Shown here one piece after another: positions 1 through 6,555 of a stretch of 7,835 bases of DNA. Origin of the DNA: Thioalkalivibrio sp. (GTDB lineage Bacteria; Pseudomonadota; Gammaproteobacteria; Ectothiorhodospirales; Ectothiorhodospiraceae). The stretch spans positions 1 to 7,835 of the forward strand of contig SKNJ01000092.1 in NCBI GenBank assembly GCA_007120575.1. The letters are read 5' to 3'. Under the pieces are notes generated by a model, which saw only the letters and a program-made list of their open reading frames with translations, made no database searches and was not told the DNA's origin. A program made the position numbers and the translations under genes. The stretch's first letter is position 1, and every line of letters starts with the position of its first letter.

Positions 1-367
1 CGCTGTCGTCCTTGCCCAGCAGACTGGCGAGGCCGGCGAACGGGTTGTGCGTGGCGTTCCCGCCGGCGTTCTGGCTGCCGCTGCCCGGCGTCTGGTCGAC
101 GTAGCGCTGGTGCTCGTTGTCATGGCAAAACAGGCACAGCAGCTCCCAGTTGCTGCCATCCGTCGGGTTGTTGTCGTGGTTGTGGTCGCGGTGATGCACG
201 GTCAGTTCGCGCAGGTTGGCGTGCGTGAACTCGCGGCCGCAACGGCCGCACACCCACGGGTACATCTTCAGGGCCTGCTCGCGATAGCCGCGCTCGCGCT
301 CGTCCCGGTCGCGGTGGGTCCGCGCGACCAGGTCATCCAGCTTGCTGCCCCGGGAACCCTCGGACAT
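1..367 (-). CDS. yajD: YajD-family HNH nuclease (3' end cut by window edge)
   Basis: Translation from the ATG at 367-365 gives 122 residues and runs off the window without a stop. The core is an HNH nuclease fold: CGRC at residues 40-43 and C78-x-x-C81 make the zinc-binding knuckle pairs, and the HNH segment is LTVHHRDHNHDNN (55-67) with H58/H59 followed by N73 and H82/H86. The stretch from GYREQALKMYPWVCGRCGREF to the end of the HNH motif matches what I remember of E. coli YajD almost position by position, including the NPF(A)xL motif near the C-terminus (108-113), so only a few codons should be missing. The start is supported by AAGGGGG six bases upstream of ATG. YajD is a small cytosolic protein predicted to be a metal-dependent endonuclease; its physiological role is not established. 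It stands 149 nt after the GGDEF/EAL gene and may have its own promoter. Family assignment is firm; enzymatic activity is inferred from the family. Confidence 0.93.
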   Translation of the reverse strand, partial: MSEGSRGSKLDDLVARTHRDRDERERGYREQALKMYPWVCGRCGREFTHANLRELTVHHRDHNHDNNPTDGSNWELLCLFCHDNEHQRYVDQTPGSGSQNAGGNATHNPFAGLASLLGKDDS

Positions 368-411
368 GGTTTGCCCCCTTGTCGAACCGTCGGTAGTTGA
401 GCTGACGGGAT

Positions 412-432
412 GGTCCCGGCGGTGCCGGGGCC
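412..432 (-). other. GC-rich stem-loop in the presumed yajD leader
   Basis: GGTCCCGGC (412-420) and GCCGGGGCC (424-432) can pair over 9 bp with one G-T wobble and a 3-nt loop. On the minus strand it lies between the stop of the GGDEF/EAL gene and the yajD start, about 45 nt upstream of the yajD ATG. No run of T follows on either strand, so it does not look like a classical intrinsic terminator. It could slow polymerase, act in mRNA stability, or be chance in GC-rich DNA. A second weaker pairing, CCCGG 475-479 with CCGGG 489-493, lies closer to the upstream stop. Confidence 0.35.
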
Positions 433-445
433 CGTCTCGTGTATC

Positions 446-474
446 ACCATACCGCAGGCGCGCCACGATCCGAA
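446..474 (-). promoter_or_regulatory. weak sigma70-like promoter candidate for yajD
   Basis: Read on the minus strand, TTCGGA (474-469) and TATGGT (451-446) are separated by exactly 17 nt. The -10 hexamer matches four of six consensus positions and the -35 three of six. It would start transcription near 439, leaving a leader of about 70 nt that contains the 412-432 stem-loop. The match is modest, and yajD could equally be read through from the GGDEF/EAL gene. Confidence 0.25.
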
Positions 475-516
475 CCCGGTGGCGTCATCCGGGGGCAGCG
501 CCGCGCGAACCGAGGG

Positions 517-3102
517 TTACCGGATGGGCCGGTTGGCGAGGTCCGGGCCCGGGTGGCCGATGTGGAAGCCCTGGGCGTAATGGATGCCGATGGACTGTAC
601 CGCCTCGAGGATCTCGGCGTCCTCCACGTATTCGGCGATGGTACGCACCTGCAGGTCGCGGGCCAGGGCGGTGATCGAGCGCACGAAGGCCTGGTCTCGG
701 CGGTCATGGACCATGTTGCGCACGAATTCCCCCTCGATCTTCACGAAGTCGATCGGAAAGCGCTTCAGGTAGTGGAATGACGAGAATCCGGAGCCGAAGT
801 CGTCGACCGCGAACAGGAAGCCCTGCTGCTTGAGGTCCATTACAAACTTCTCCAGCACCGCCATGTTCTTCACGGTATCGCGTTCGGTAATCTCGAATAC
901 CACCTTGGAGGTGTCGATGTGGTTCTCGCGTGCCAGTGCGCGGACTTTGCCGATGAACTCGCCGATGATCAGGGCGCGCGGTGACAGGTTGACGAACAAC
1001 AGGCCCTGGTACCCGCTGTCGCGGACCTGGCGGAAGGCCTGCTCGATCAGCAGGTAGTCGAGCTGGTGCATCACACCCATGCTCTCGGCGACCTCGACGA
1101 AGTGACCGGCCGGCACCAGCTCGTCACCCAGGCGGATGCGCATCAGCAGCTCGTGGACCCCTACCTCGCCGGTGGCGGTGTCCATGATCGGCTGGAAGAA
1201 GGGCACGATACGCCGGTCTTCCAGCGCCTCCATGATCATGATCCCGGTCTCGCCGGTCTCGCGGAACACCGCCGCGACCTCCTCGTCGGAGGGCAGGCAG
1301 ACCGCGTTCTTCCCGCCACGCTTGGCCTTGTACATCATGTTGTCGGCGACCAGGAACAGGTCGCGGGTGTCGCGACCGTGCTGCGGGTAGGTGGCGATGC
1401 CGATACAGGTGGTCGCCTTGACCCGCGATCCGTCGGGTGCCGCCAGCGACAGCTGGTCGGTGGCCTCGGCCATGCGCTGCGCCAGGTGGTGGGACGCCTG
1501 CATGTCGGTCTCCGGCAGCAGCAGTGCGAACTCGTCGCCGCCATAGCGCGCCAGGATGTCCTCGTTGCGGATTGCGCCCTGGATCGTCTCGGCGTAGGCC
1601 TGCAGGAAGCGGTCGCCGAATGCGTGACCGTAGCGGTCGTTGATGGTCTTGAAGTTGTCGAGGTCAACGACCATCACCGCGAACCCGTACCCGTGGCTTT
1701 CAGCGCGCTTGATTTCGTAGTCGAACAGTTCCCAGAACACCCGCTGGTTGTACAGGTTGGTCAGCGGATCGCGGGTCGCGTAGTACTCGAGGTCCTGGGT
1801 GTACTTGTAGATGGCCTTGACCGATCCTACCAGGTTCAGCAGGGTCGACAGGATGCTTTCGATCACCACGTGGCGGACCGGATCGCGCACCAGGCTGGAC
1901 TGCACGCCAATCCCGACCACGCCGCCGATGCGCGGGGTGTCCAGCAGCAGGGACTTGGTCGCCAGTTCGATAGTCTCGGTCGAGAGTTCTTCCAGCGGTG
2001 CGGTCTCGTCGGCGACGTTGTGTCGCACGGTCAGGCTGGCCTCGCCGACGAAATCCTCGCTGGCACGGATGCGCTGGGTGGCCAGGCGTTCTACCGTGCG
2101 ACGGGTCTCCGCGCTGGGCTCGGCGCGCCAGAAGATCTCCAGTTCGTAGACCTCGTCGTTCGCCTTGAACAGGGTGAACAGGGTATAGGCGTCGATGATG
2201 GTGTTGATCTCGGTGAGCAGGACGCAGATGTAGTCGCGCCAGTCACGCACCACGTCCGAGGTGATGATGAACTTGTCCAGGAGCTTCAGTTCGAACTCGA
2301 GGATATCCTTGTCGACCGCGACCCCGCGCAACCTGTGCACCAGTTCGTCGACCTGGCGGACTACCTGGTTCAGTTCGACGAAGCCGGTATCCAGTGCCTG
2401 GGTCTCGAGGTGGTTAAGGTCCTGGATCGCGTTGATCCGGGTGACCTGGTCCTGGAAACGGCGGACCGAACGCGCGATGGGGGCAGTCGCCCAGGTCGCG
2501 ATCAGGAAGCCAAGGAGCAGCGTGCCCACCCCGGTCCCCAGAAAGGTCCAGACATGCTGGGCACGCGCCTCGTCCAGCGCGGTGCCGAGGTCCTGGCGAA
2601 CCTGCATCACCCCGAGGACATCGCCGCTGGCCGCGTTGCCGTGGCAGGCCAGGCATTCCTGACGCGCGCGCAGCGGAAAGGTGTAGTGCAACTCGTCGTT
2701 GACCTGCTGGCTTCGGGTCTCTGCGGTCACGAAGGCCTGATCGATCGCCGGGGTGCGCGGTTTCTGGTCCACCTCGCCGTAGAGTGCGGCGACCTTCTCG
2801 CCGCGGTACAGATCCAGGGTCAATGGTGTCCCGGCCAGCGATTCCTCGATCCCGGACGAGAATGCCTCCAGCTGTTCGCGGGTCCAGCCCTCGCTCATGA
2901 TCTGGAACATCGAGGCGAAGGTCTGGTGCGCGATGCCACTGGCGGTCTGCTCCGCTTGCCGTGCCATGGTGCGCTCGTAGATCACGCTGTTGGCGGCATT
3001 CACCGCCAGGAACACCAGAAGGGCCACGCCCATGATGGCCGCGACGATGAAGAGTTGCAGGCGCAGGGGCCTTCTCGACGCAGGGGATTCCGGCGCGCTC
3101 AT
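517..3102 (-). CDS. Membrane c-type-haem sensor with GGDEF and EAL domains (c-di-GMP cyclase/phosphodiesterase)
   Basis: An 861-residue inner-membrane protein predicted to make and/or degrade cyclic di-GMP. TM1 is at about 14-36 and TM2 at about 184-206; they bracket a periplasmic sensor of about 145 residues with a haem-c attachment motif, CLACH (150-154). It resembles DUF3365/Tll0287-like or c-haem PAS-like sensors. A HAMP-like/coiled segment (about 207-270) follows, then a cytosolic region (about 275-430) that looks GAF-like but is not certain. The GGDEF domain (about 438-600) keeps GGDEF at 521-525, DLDNFK (480-485) and an RxxD I-site (R512, D515) five residues before GGDEF, so it looks active and product-inhibited. 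The EAL domain (about 628-850) has ELL at 651-653 in place of EAL, and keeps N705, E737, DDFG (767-770), K788, E824 and Q844; the usual KID is KIE (788-790). The start at 3102 is supported by GAGG with 5-nt spacing. The upstream gap carries an FNR-like box. Domain calls are firm; the signal sensed is inferred. Confidence 0.95.
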   Translation of the reverse strand: MSAPESPASRRPLRLQLFIVAAIMGVALLVFLAVNAANSVIYERTMARQAEQTASGIAHQTFASMFQIMSEGWTREQLEAFSSGIEESLAGTPLTLDLYRGEKVAALYGEVDQKPRTPAIDQAFVTAETRSQQVNDELHYTFPLRARQECLACHGNAASGDVLGVMQVRQDLGTALDEARAQHVWTFLGTGVGTLLLGFLIATWATAPIARSVRRFQDQVTRINAIQDLNHLETQALDTGFVELNQVVRQVDELVHRLRGVAVDKDILEFELKLLDKFIITSDVVRDWRDYICVLLTEINTIIDAYTLFTLFKANDEVYELEIFWRAEPSAETRRTVERLATQRIRASEDFVGEASLTVRHNVADETAPLEELSTETIELATKSLLLDTPRIGGVVGIGVQSSLVRDPVRHVVIESILSTLLNLVGSVKAIYKYTQDLEYYATRDPLTNLYNQRVFWELFDYEIKRAESHGYGFAVMVVDLDNFKTINDRYGHAFGDRFLQAYAETIQGAIRNEDILARYGGDEFALLLPETDMQASHHLAQRMAEATDQLSLAAPDGSRVKATTCIGIATYPQHGRDTRDLFLVADNMMYKAKRGGKNAVCLPSDEEVAAVFRETGETGIMIMEALEDRRIVPFFQPIMDTATGEVGVHELLMRIRLGDELVPAGHFVEVAESMGVMHQLDYLLIEQAFRQVRDSGYQGLLFVNLSPRALIIGEFIGKVRALARENHIDTSKVVFEITERDTVKNMAVLEKFVMDLKQQGFLFAVDDFGSGFSSFHYLKRFPIDFVKIEGEFVRNMVHDRRDQAFVRSITALARDLQVRTIAEYVEDAEILEAVQSIGIHYAQGFHIGHPGPDLANRPIR

Positions 3103-3167
3103 GGGGACCTCGTTGGCGGTGATTTTGCACGGTCTCGTACGGGTGAAGTGACGCGCCGGCCGTATGC

Positions 3168-3183
3168 CGCTGGCCGGCCAGCG
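3168..3183. repeat. perfect 16-bp GC palindrome
   Basis: CGCTGGCCGGCCAGCG is its own reverse complement. As RNA it could fold as a 6-bp stem with a CCGG loop. A partly overlapping alternative pairs GCCGGCC (3155-3161) with GGCCGGC (3172-3178). It lies 66-81 nt upstream of the GGDEF/EAL start and no T-run follows on either strand, so it is more likely leader structure, a protein-binding site or chance than a terminator. Confidence 0.4.
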
Positions 3184-3219
3184 CGCACGTCAGGCTGCGC
3201 GATCCGAGCCGCAGGATTG

Positions 3220-3233
3220 TTGATCCAGGTCAA
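3220..3233. promoter_or_regulatory. FNR/ANR-like operator
   Basis: TTGATCCAGGTCAA matches the FNR/ANR/DNR consensus TTGAT-N4-ATCAA in nine of ten defined positions (G for A in the second half-site). On the minus strand it reads TTGACCTGGATCAA. It is in the 183-nt gap between the hydrolase stop and the GGDEF/EAL start, centred about 124 nt upstream of that ATG. A poor -10 candidate, CATACG (3166-3161, minus strand), would put the box near -72, close to the class I activation position of -71.5, but I would not rely on that promoter. The CRP/FNR family is large, so another member (CRP, DNR) could bind. The site suggests that oxygen or nitrogen-oxide status controls the sensor gene. Confidence 0.6.
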
Positions 3234-3241
3234 AATTGACC
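3228..3241. repeat. inverted repeat GGTCAA-AA-TTGACC overlapping the FNR-like box
   Basis: The 6-bp arms GGTCAA (3228-3233) and TTGACC (3236-3241) are exact inverse complements with a 2-nt centre. The left arm contains the right half-site of the FNR-like box, so three TTGA-type half-sites sit in 22 bp. This could be a second operator competing with the first, or simply a -35-like TTGACC facing right. Confidence 0.4.
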
Positions 3242-3265
3242 CCTAAATGAAGAAATCCGTATATA
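3236..3265 (+). promoter_or_regulatory. rightward promoter-like pair TTGACC-N18-TATATA
   Basis: TTGACC (3236-3241) matches five of six -35 consensus bases, and TATATA (3260-3265) gives four of six for the -10 with an 18-nt spacer. It is the best-looking sigma70-type pair in this gap, yet it faces right, where only the antisense strand of the hydrolase gene lies. The FNR-like box would be centred about 45 nt upstream of the predicted start near 3272. It may be a chance by-product of the AT-rich gap or may drive an antisense transcript. Confidence 0.25.
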
Positions 3266-3268
3266 CGG
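3257..3268. repeat. perfect 12-bp palindrome CCGTATATACGG
   Basis: A self-complementary 12-mer 18-29 nt downstream of the hydrolase stop. On the minus strand a T-rich stretch (ATTTCTTCATTT) follows, so a weak transcription end for the upstream operon is possible, but the stem is short (4-5 bp). It could instead be an operator for a dimeric regulator. Confidence 0.35.
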
Positions 3269-3285
3269 GAGGTCGAATGGTCTCG

Positions 3286-4386
3286 CTATTCCTCGTCTCC
3301 GGCCGGATCCAGTTTGTCTGCCACCTCCGCCAGGCCGTGTTCGTGACCAGAGGGCAGGTCCGCGCGCGGGTCGCGGATCCACGCGGTGATATCGACGAAG
3401 GTGTCGGCCGCGCGGGTGTAGCGAGTCAGCATATGGAAGCCTTCGGGGTAGAGTGCCGCACGATATGCGTCTCCGCCGGTCGCATCCAGGCGGCGTAGCA
3501 GTTCGGCCATCGGCTCCGGAGGCACGATGTCGTCTCGCGCCCCGTACAGGGTGAGGCTGGGGCTGGACAGGTCGTCGGCGGCCTCCAGCGCGCGGGTCAT
3601 CAGGGTGGTCAGCCCGTCCAGGGTATCGATCCGGGCGTCGCGCAGTACCAGCGGATCGTCGCGCATCCGCGCGAGGACCTCGGGGTCGTCGGTGGGCCGG
3701 ATGTCCAGTTCCGCAACGATCTCTCCGGACAGGCGCATGCCGGGTGCCAGCCGGGCCCCCAGCCACAGTCCCAGGCGCTGGTACCAGGGCATACTGCCGC
3801 GACTCCAGACCGCCGGGGCGATCAGCACCGTACCGGCTACCTCGGGCACATGGCCCTCCGCCAGCGGGCGGGTGGTGGCCAGCAGGGCCACTGCGCCGCC
3901 CATGCTTTTGCCGATCAGGAACGGGCGCTGGCCGGCATAGCGCTCGGCCAGCAGGTCGAGCACGGTCTGCACATCGCCGGCCAGGGTGGCGTCGCCGGCC
4001 CAGCGACCGAGGTTGGGCGTGGCCCCGAAGCCGCGCTGATCGAAGGCGTAGACGGCGATGTCGTGATCGGCGAGCCACAGGCCCAGGGGTTCCATGCTGC
4101 CGGCATGGTCGTTGAAGCCGTGCAGGGCCAGTGCGACATGCTCGGGGTGGTCCGGGCCCCAGCGCCGCAGGGGGAGCCGGGTACCGTCGGCGGCGAGCAC
4201 CGCGCCTCCGTCGAACCGCGGGCCATCGGTGCTGCCGGGCGGGGGTTCCAGCGGGGTCGCCGCGCAGCCGGTCAGCCACAGGCTCAGGCCGGCCAGGCCC
4301 GTGATCAGCCACGCGGGAAATCGACCGGTTCGGACGGCACGCGCGATCATTTCCGGGTCATGTTCACGCAGGGCGGCGCCTGACAA
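3286..4386 (-). CDS. Lipoprotein alpha/beta hydrolase, S33 / monoglyceride-lipase-like
   Basis: A 366-residue alpha/beta hydrolase of the serine-aminopeptidase S33 (Hydrolase_4) type, the group that includes lysophospholipases and monoacylglycerol lipases. The nucleophile elbow is GKSMGG (159-164) with S161; the oxyanion segment is LHGFNDH (88-94); the acid is probably D285 in GARDDIVP; the base is H318 in EGFHML. A hydrophobic stretch (24-39) ends in the lipobox LTGC (38-41), so the mature protein should begin at lipidated C41; alanine at +2 points to the outer membrane by the usual E. coli rule. The frame starts with TTG at 4386-4384, preceded by GAGGGG; the first ATG (4350-4348, residue 13) gives a more usual 28-residue signal peptide but a weak ribosome site, so either start is possible. 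The TTG is only 16 nt after the channel stop, which suggests translational coupling. The likely substrate is an acyl ester of a lipid; specificity cannot be read from sequence. Confidence 0.9.
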   Translation of the reverse strand: MSGAALREHDPEMIARAVRTGRFPAWLITGLAGLSLWLTGCAATPLEPPPGSTDGPRFDGGAVLAADGTRLPLRRWGPDHPEHVALALHGFNDHAGSMEPLGLWLADHDIAVYAFDQRGFGATPNLGRWAGDATLAGDVQTVLDLLAERYAGQRPFLIGKSMGGAVALLATTRPLAEGHVPEVAGTVLIAPAVWSRGSMPWYQRLGLWLGARLAPGMRLSGEIVAELDIRPTDDPEVLARMRDDPLVLRDARIDTLDGLTTLMTRALEAADDLSSPSLTLYGARDDIVPPEPMAELLRRLDATGGDAYRAALYPEGFHMLTRYTRAADTFVDITAWIRDPRADLPSGHEHGLAEVADKLDPAGDEE

Positions 4387-4402
4387 AACCCCTCGCCGGG
4401 CG

Positions 4403-6139
4403 TCATGTGGTATCGCCCCGATCCGTTTCCGTGTGGCGCGGGCCGGGGCGCAGGGCCCCCACCAGGCCGCGGCAGATCCAGCCTTGAGGGCGGTCCTGCC
4501 CGGTCAGCAGGTAATCCAGGGCATGGCTGTCGCGCAGCACGCGATGGATCCGCGCCACGCTGCGGCCCTGGCCGGCCAGCAGCAGTTGGTCCCCGGGTTT
4601 CAGGCTAGTATCGCCGGGTGGCGTCAGCAGGCGCTTGCCCCCATCGTCGCGCTGCACGAGCAGGGCGATACAGGGGATTTGCTGGTCGCGCTGGCGGGGA
4701 TCGCGCAGCAGGTCATCCAGGGTGATGGGGGCCGTTGCGAGCCGTTCGAGCAGCGCCGGTGCTGTGTCCGGTTCCAGCGCGACACTCCACACCGCGGGCA
4801 CCCGCTCTCCGGTCACCGCGGAGATGCGACTGACCACCTCGTTGGCCCAGGCCTCGTCCTGAGCGCGGGCCTGCTGCAGAAACTGGGGCAGCAAGGTCGA
4901 GGTCAGATGGGCAAGGATCGCCTCCGCGATCACCTCGCTGTGGCGCATGGTCAGATCGGTGCGCGCGGCGCGGAACAGGTCGCTGTGCTGGTCGCGGTTC
5001 TGGCGCCCGACCGTAAACACCTCCGGCTGCAGCTGGCGCGCGGTGACCAGAATCGAAAGATTGTTGGCGTCGTGATCGGTGCCGGCCACGATCCCGACCG
5101 CGTTGGTGATCCCGGCCTCCTGCAGGGTGTCGGCCTCGGTGCCCCGTCCATGCACACAACCGTGGCAATCGGTCCCTTCGGGATCTGCCTCGACGATGAC
5201 GGTCTCCACCCCCTCCTGGGACAGCCCGGCCTGTACGGCCTTGCCGAATCGCCCGAAGCCGCACAGCACCCAGCGTCCGGCCGGGGGATAGATGGGCATC
5301 GGCAGGTCACTGCCGGGCACGCTGCTCAGCCACTGGTGCAGCAGGTGATGCACTGGTGAATGCAGGGCCAGGGCCAGGCGGTCGCCGAAGGTGGCGAACG
5401 GGTTGATCACCTGGTCGGTGCCGAACGACTCCATATTGCGTTCGGTGTCGCGGGTGGCGGCGCGACACAGCACCGGTAGCCGCGGGTTCAGCAGCTTGAC
5501 CGTGATTGCGATGGTCAGGTTGGCGTTGTCGTCATCGGTCAGTGCGACCACCCCCTGACACGCGGGATGCCCGAGCCCGGCTGTCTTCAGACTGGCCGAG
5601 TCGCTGGCATCGGCGCACAGGCCGGGAACATGGGTGTCGGTGTCCGACAGCAGCAGGTCGTTGATGCGGTCCTGCTTGATGTCGATGACCACCACGCGCT
5701 TGCGCCGCCGCAGCAAGGCGGCGACCAGCAGGCTGCCGGTGTCGCCATAGCCGCACACGATGAAGAACGGGTCGTGCATGCGCCGGATCGACCGGTTCAG
5801 GGCCTGGCGACTGACGGCGAGCTTGAAGGCGGGGTCGCCCAGCAGCCCCAGGACGCGCCCGATCGCATACAGCCAGGCGATGACCAGCAGGTAGATGCTG
5901 ACCGAGGCCCACATGCGCTGTGCCTCGCTGAACGCGTACGGGATCTCGCCGAAGCCGATGGTCGGTGCGGTGTAGGTGACGAAGTAGAACGCATGGAAGA
6001 AGCTCATGCGCCAGGGTTGGCCCTGATCATCCAGCCCCGGGACCAGCACCAGGCCGCCGATCGCGATGCTGTAGGCCGCGACCAGCACCAGCAGCGGCGT
6101 GCGCATGCGCCGCAGGAACAGGAACAGGACCTTGTCCAT
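4403..6139 (-). CDS. Two-TM potassium channel with tandem RCK (TrkA-N) domains
   Basis: A 578-residue inner-membrane ion channel. TM1 is at about 14-34, the pore helix at about 46-59, the selectivity filter at TIGFGE (60-65) and TM2 at about 77-99. Two cytosolic Rossmann-type RCK domains follow: RCK1 from about 125 with GYGDTG (130-135) and an acidic strand end at D153, and RCK2 from about 289 with GFGRFG (294-299) and E317. A TrkA-C-like segment lies near 485-540 (LKPGDQLLLAG). The two-TM plus double-RCK arrangement resembles GsuK-type bacterial channels, gated by nucleotides, ions or redox cofactors; the ligand here is unknown. The filter has F for the usual Y and E for D, variants seen in other K+ channels. 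A CHGC motif (325-328) sits in RCK2. The ATG at 6139 is 12 nt after the previous stop with no clear Shine-Dalgarno, so translation may be coupled. K+ channel identity is strong; the TrkA transport-subunit alternative is unlikely because the pore is in the same chain. Confidence 0.93.
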   Translation of the reverse strand: MDKVLFLFLRRMRTPLLVLVAAYSIAIGGLVLVPGLDDQGQPWRMSFFHAFYFVTYTAPTIGFGEIPYAFSEAQRMWASVSIYLLVIAWLYAIGRVLGLLGDPAFKLAVSRQALNRSIRRMHDPFFIVCGYGDTGSLLVAALLRRRKRVVVIDIKQDRINDLLLSDTDTHVPGLCADASDSASLKTAGLGHPACQGVVALTDDDNANLTIAITVKLLNPRLPVLCRAATRDTERNMESFGTDQVINPFATFGDRLALALHSPVHHLLHQWLSSVPGSDLPMPIYPPAGRWVLCGFGRFGKAVQAGLSQEGVETVIVEADPEGTDCHGCVHGRGTEADTLQEAGITNAVGIVAGTDHDANNLSILVTARQLQPEVFTVGRQNRDQHSDLFRAARTDLTMRHSEVIAEAILAHLTSTLLPQFLQQARAQDEAWANEVVSRISAVTGERVPAVWSVALEPDTAPALLERLATAPITLDDLLRDPRQRDQQIPCIALLVQRDDGGKRLLTPPGDTSLKPGDQLLLAGQGRSVARIHRVLRDSHALDYLLTGQDRPQGWICRGLVGALRPGPRHTETDRGDTT

Positions 6140-6151
6140 CGCCGGAAGTGG

Positions 6152-6535
6152 CTAGCGCCGCAGGGTCGCGGTGTCGACGATCACCAGCACGACCGAGATC
6201 ACATTGGCGAGCATCGCCCCGCCGGCCAGCGACACGATGCTCGCCATAGCCATCGTGTCCAGCCCACTTGCGCTGACATGCACGGCCCAGGCCCAGACGC
6301 TTGCGGCGATCAGTAGTTGCAGTACCGCGACCAGCGAGGTTGCCAGCAGCAGGGCGCCGGTGTGGGTGCGGTCGCCGAACTTGAGGATGGTCGCGACCAG
6401 GTTGACCACGATCGCAGCGAACAGCTCGTAGACATTGTGGTGATGCGGGTTGTCGATCTCGCCGATGAAGAACCCGAAGTTCAGCGTCAATGCGAGGATG
6501 ATGAAGAATCCGAAGACAATCTTTTCGAGGTTCAT
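6152..6535 (-). CDS. Small four-helix membrane protein of unknown function (DUF6394-like)
   Basis: A 127-residue, very hydrophobic protein with probable helices at about 6-25, 35-52, 59-85 and 95-121. The most polar conserved-looking patches are GEIDNPHHHNVYELF (25-39), with three consecutive histidines between helices 1 and 2, and LKFGDRTHTG (51-60) between helices 2 and 3. I recall a domain of unknown function (DUF6394) with this N-terminal pattern, but I cannot confirm it without a search. The start is well supported: GAGGA lies 7 nt upstream of the ATG, 20 nt after the previous stop. Placed directly before a K+ channel with a 12-nt gap, it may be an accessory subunit or regulator; that is inference from context only. 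Confidence 0.85.
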   Translation of the reverse strand: MNLEKIVFGFFIILALTLNFGFFIGEIDNPHHHNVYELFAAIVVNLVATILKFGDRTHTGALLLATSLVAVLQLLIAASVWAWAVHVSASGLDTMAMASIVSLAGGAMLANVISVVLVIVDTATLRR

Positions 6536-6555
6536 GCCGGGTTCCTCGGGCAGGG

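Noticed and set aside
47..400. 117-codon plus-strand frame at the left end
   Set aside because: Opposite strand to yajD, which matches its family along the whole length; the plus-strand reading is a Val/Ala repeat-like shadow.
412..432. stem-loop as a rho-independent terminator
   Set aside because: No T-run follows the stem on either strand and it lies close to the yajD start, so terminator status is not supported.
1066..3246. 726-codon open frame on the plus strand
   Set aside because: Lies opposite the GGDEF/EAL gene, whose domains are unmistakable. The plus-strand protein has a low-complexity antisense look (rich in V, H, Q, D, G, R) with no recognisable domain. Long antisense frames are expected when third codon positions are mostly G or C.
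3247..3498. 83-codon plus-strand frame with an internal ATG preceded by GGAGGT
   Set aside because: Not called as a gene: it overlaps the hydrolase 3' end antisense, has no recognisable sequence, and the promoter-like pair would start within the ribosome site. Kept only as a possible antisense RNA finding.
3230..4312. 360-codon minus-strand frame overlapping the hydrolase in another frame
   Set aside because: Arg/Pro/Gly/Ala-rich frameshifted reading; the in-frame hydrolase has a complete catalytic triad and lipobox.
4094..5359. 421-codon plus-strand frame over the end of the channel gene
   Set aside because: Antisense shadow of the K+ channel and hydrolase genes, no domain, no convincing ribosome site.
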